DNA of 15,885 nucleotides from DATAVB01 sp040414495 (lineage in GTDB: Bacteria > Actinomycetota > Actinomycetes > Mycobacteriales > QHCD01), in assembly GCA_040414495.1 (NCBI GenBank), contig JBEDUI010000095.1, positions 1 to 15,885 of the forward strand, given 5' to 3'. The first letter of the stretch is position 1, and every line of letters begins with the position of its first letter. Positions 13,850-15,885 of the stretch are shown piece by piece. The translations under genes and the position numbers were made by a program. Under the pieces are notes generated by a model, which was given only the letters and a program-made list of their open reading frames with translations, had not been told where the DNA came from and did not search any database.

Positions 13850-15781
13850 TCAGCCGTGCAGAGCGCGCAGGAACGCGGCCGAGATCGGCACCGCGGTCGT
13901 CGCGCTGGATTCGCCGCCCTGAACGAACACCGCGAAGGCCAGATCGCCCTGGTAACCGGCGAACCAGGCGTGCGAATGCGGCGGTTTGGCCGTCCCGTAC
14001 TCCGCGGTCCCGGTCTTGCCCGACACCGGACCGCCGGGCGCGTTCGCCAGTCCGGTCGCGGTGCCCTCGGTGACCACGGCCCGCATGTACGACCGCAGCG
14101 CGGTGAGGACCGACTCGGGCACCTGGCCCGGCTGGTTCTTGGCGCGGGCCGGGTGGCCGGCGATCAGCGACGGCGCCGGCGTCGACCCGTGCGCCACCGA
14201 TGCCGCCACCAGTGCCATCGTGAACGGACTGACCAGCACCTTGCCCTGACCGATCGCGTCGGCCGCCTTTTCGGCCGCGTCCTTGGGCGTCGGCAGCGAG
14301 CCGGAGAACGAGTCGACTCCCAGTGCCCAGCCGGCGCCGACGCCGAGTTGGCTGGCCGCCCGCGGCTCGTCGGTCGCGCTCATTTTTGTCGACAAATGCG
14401 TGAAGGACGTATTGCAGGAATGCGCGAATGCCGTCTGCAGCGGCACATTGCCCAGATCAAACGAATTCTCGTTGTGAAATACCTTGCCGTACACGGTGAT
14501 CTGGCCCGGGCACGGCACGACCGCATTCGACGCGACGCGGTGGTTTTCCAGCAATGCCGTGCTGGTGACGATCTTGAACGTCGAGCCGGCCGGGAATTGG
14601 CCCTGCAGCGCGATGTTGTACGTCGTCGACGGGCTGTTGGCCACCGCCAGAATCGCCCCGGTCGAAGGCTGGATGGCGACGATCGAGGCCTGCTGCTTGA
14701 CATTCGCCAGCGCCTCGTCGGCCGCGTTCTGGGTCGCTACGTCGAGCGTGGTCTGCACCGGAGTGCCCGGCGTACCAGGGATTTTGGCCAGGGTCGTGCT
14801 CTTGCGTTGGTCCGAAGTCCCGCCCGGTTCGGCGTCGCCCGGTGCGGACTTGCTCGCGGTCGCGCTGATCGTCACGCCGGCCCGACCGGTCAATTGCTTG
14901 TTGTAGGCCGCCTGCATTCCGGAAATGCCGACCTGGTCGGTGGACAGGTAGCCCGGGCCGAGATCTTTGAGCACATCAGCGGTGGCCGGGCCGACCGAGC
15001 CGAGCAGCAGCTTGGCGAATTGCGCCGTCGGGGCCAGGTCGCGTGTCCCGGTCTGGAAAACGGTGCCGGGCAGGTCGTGAATCTTGGACCGGACCTTCTC
15101 GTACGCCGGCTGGCGCAGCGTAATTACCGGAACGAACTCGGTCGGCTTGGCCGCCTTGACCGAGGTCACGATGTCCGAGGCGCTGACCTGCAAGGTGTGG
15201 GCGAGCGTGTTCGCCAGGCTGTTCAGATTGGTGACCAGCTTGGGTTCGATGCCGACCGTGACGACGGAAACCTTGCTGAACAGGGGTTTGCCGTGATCGT
15301 CGAGCAATGGCGCGCGGTCGGGCAGGGCGCGGGTGACATTCAGGTGCTCGCTGGCCTTCAGCTTCGGGTGCACGACCGCCGGTGCCCACTTGACCTGCCA
15401 TTTGCCGGCCTTGGTTTTACGCAGCCCGATCATGCCGCTGTAGCTCCACGGCTTGGTGACCCCACTCAGGGTCCAGTGCGCGCCGAAGTCGACCGTGGCC
15501 TCATCGCCGCTCACCTTTGCCTTGCCGGCCTCGAACGTCACCTTGGTCGCGTCGAGGTCGGTCTTGGCTGCCTGCAGCGCGGCGGCGGCCGCCTTGCTGT
15601 TGTCGGTCAGGTCGGCCGATTGCGCGTATTGACCCGAAGACCACGACTGCAGGAAAGACCGGGCGGTATTGGTGGCTTGCACGCTGCCGTCCGAGCCGTT
15701 GCTGGTACAGGCCGCCGCGGTGAGCGCGACCGCGCCGAGGCACGCGAGCAGGGTTGGTCGGGGCGACGGCTTCGGCGACAT
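13850..15781 (-). CDS. Penicillin-binding lipoprotein, class B transpeptidase with MecA_N domain
   Basis: D,D-transpeptidase that crosslinks peptidoglycan outside the membrane, 643 residues. The signal peptide ends near TAAAC (Cys25), a loose lipobox. An NTF2-like MecA_N domain follows (ATNTARSFLQSWSSGQYAQS at 36-55). A dimerization-type region covers about 145-300, and the transpeptidase domain spans about 360-643. Catalytic motifs are intact: STFK (S400, K403), SCN (456-458) and KTG (589-591). HAWFAGYQGDLAFAVFV near the end closely resembles M. tuberculosis Rv2864c (PBP-lipo), as I recall it. The start ATG 15781 fits the signal peptide but has no clear Shine-Dalgarno sequence. In mycobacteria this gene lies near ispG and dxr; the neighbour here is outside the window. 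Confidence 0.95.
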   Translation of the reverse strand: MSPKPSPRPTLLACLGAVALTAAACTSNGSDGSVQATNTARSFLQSWSSGQYAQSADLTDNSKAAAAALQAAKTDLDATKVTFEAGKAKVSGDEATVDFGAHWTLSGVTKPWSYSGMIGLRKTKAGKWQVKWAPAVVHPKLKASEHLNVTRALPDRAPLLDDHGKPLFSKVSVVTVGIEPKLVTNLNSLANTLAHTLQVSASDIVTSVKAAKPTEFVPVITLRQPAYEKVRSKIHDLPGTVFQTGTRDLAPTAQFAKLLLGSVGPATADVLKDLGPGYLSTDQVGISGMQAAYNKQLTGRAGVTISATASKSAPGDAEPGGTSDQRKSTTLAKIPGTPGTPVQTTLDVATQNAADEALANVKQQASIVAIQPSTGAILAVANSPSTTYNIALQGQFPAGSTFKIVTSTALLENHRVASNAVVPCPGQITVYGKVFHNENSFDLGNVPLQTAFAHSCNTSFTHLSTKMSATDEPRAASQLGVGAGWALGVDSFSGSLPTPKDAAEKAADAIGQGKVLVSPFTMALVAASVAHGSTPAPSLIAGHPARAKNQPGQVPESVLTALRSYMRAVVTEGTATGLANAPGGPVSGKTGTAEYGTAKPPHSHAWFAGYQGDLAFAVFVQGGESSATTAVPISAAFLRALHG

Positions 15782-15885
15782 GGCCCCGATAGTGCCAGGG
15801 GCGTCTCCGCGACCGGAAGCCCGGCCTCTTCGGTCAACTCAACGCAAAGGTCTGGAGCCCTCTGAAAAAGGACGTTGCCTGACAG
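15782..15885. other. Upstream region of the penicillin-binding lipoprotein gene
   Basis: These 104 bases hold no recognizable end of another gene. The minus strand carries TTGACC near 15829-15834, but no TAnnnT at a suitable distance downstream. A weak bulged stem (ACCG-AAG paired with CTT-CGGT) lies about 15810-15835. The promoter of the PBP gene, or its link to an upstream gene, cannot be decided from this sequence. Confidence 0.35.

Noticed and set aside
13838..15865. A 675-codon plus-strand open frame beginning six bases after the MFS stop.
   Set aside because: It is antisense to the penicillin-binding lipoprotein, which has signal peptide and all catalytic motifs. The plus-strand product is Arg/Gly/Val-rich with no domain, typical of a high-GC shadow frame.

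Overview
The window comes from a high-GC actinobacterium. Codons mostly end in G or C, GTG starts are frequent, and the gene order at the left end is the conserved actinobacterial rimP-nusA-ylxR-infB cluster (in Mycobacterium tuberculosis, Rv2842c to Rv2839c, recalled). I cannot name a genus. I find no rRNA, tRNA, CRISPR array, transposase, integrase or attachment site. Almost all of the sequence is ordinary coding DNA.

Left block (1-3027, minus strand). This is a translation/transcription operon read right to left: rimP (30S maturation), nusA (elongation and antitermination), ylxR (RNA-binding, DUF448) and the N-terminal 323 codons of infB (initiation factor IF2). The infB part is mostly a low-complexity Pro/Ala/Gly linker and runs off the left edge before the GTPase domain. 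rimP and nusA overlap by 4 bases. A strong hairpin lies between ylxR and infB.

Divergent pair (3308-5318, plus strand). A predicted lipoprotein with a DUF4439 ferritin-like domain is followed by a DUF4037 protein that carries a nucleotidyltransferase-like GS...DHD motif. Both families lack an established function as far as I know. The second gene converges on the next operon with a 16-base overlap.

Central block (5303-11283, minus strand). This is a complete peptide/nickel-type (Opp/Dpp) ABC importer in the order binding lipoprotein, permease B, permease C, ATPase D, ATPase F. The four genes after the binding protein are overlapping or coupled. ATPase F has an unusual insertion of about 100 residues near its C terminus. 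Upstream on the same strand is a HAD-family hydrolase (11390-12100) that lacks the second Asp of motif I.

Right block (12201-15781). A 14-helix DHA2-type MFS efflux protein on the plus strand is probably read from a leaderless mRNA. It converges on a minus-strand penicillin-binding lipoprotein with a MecA_N-like domain and a class B transpeptidase domain, resembling mycobacterial PBP-lipo (Rv2864c).

I do not see a convincing new system. The least explained items are the DUF4439/DUF4037 pair, the inserted segment in ATPase F, the intercistronic hairpin in the infB operon, and the repeat structure of the IF2 linker.
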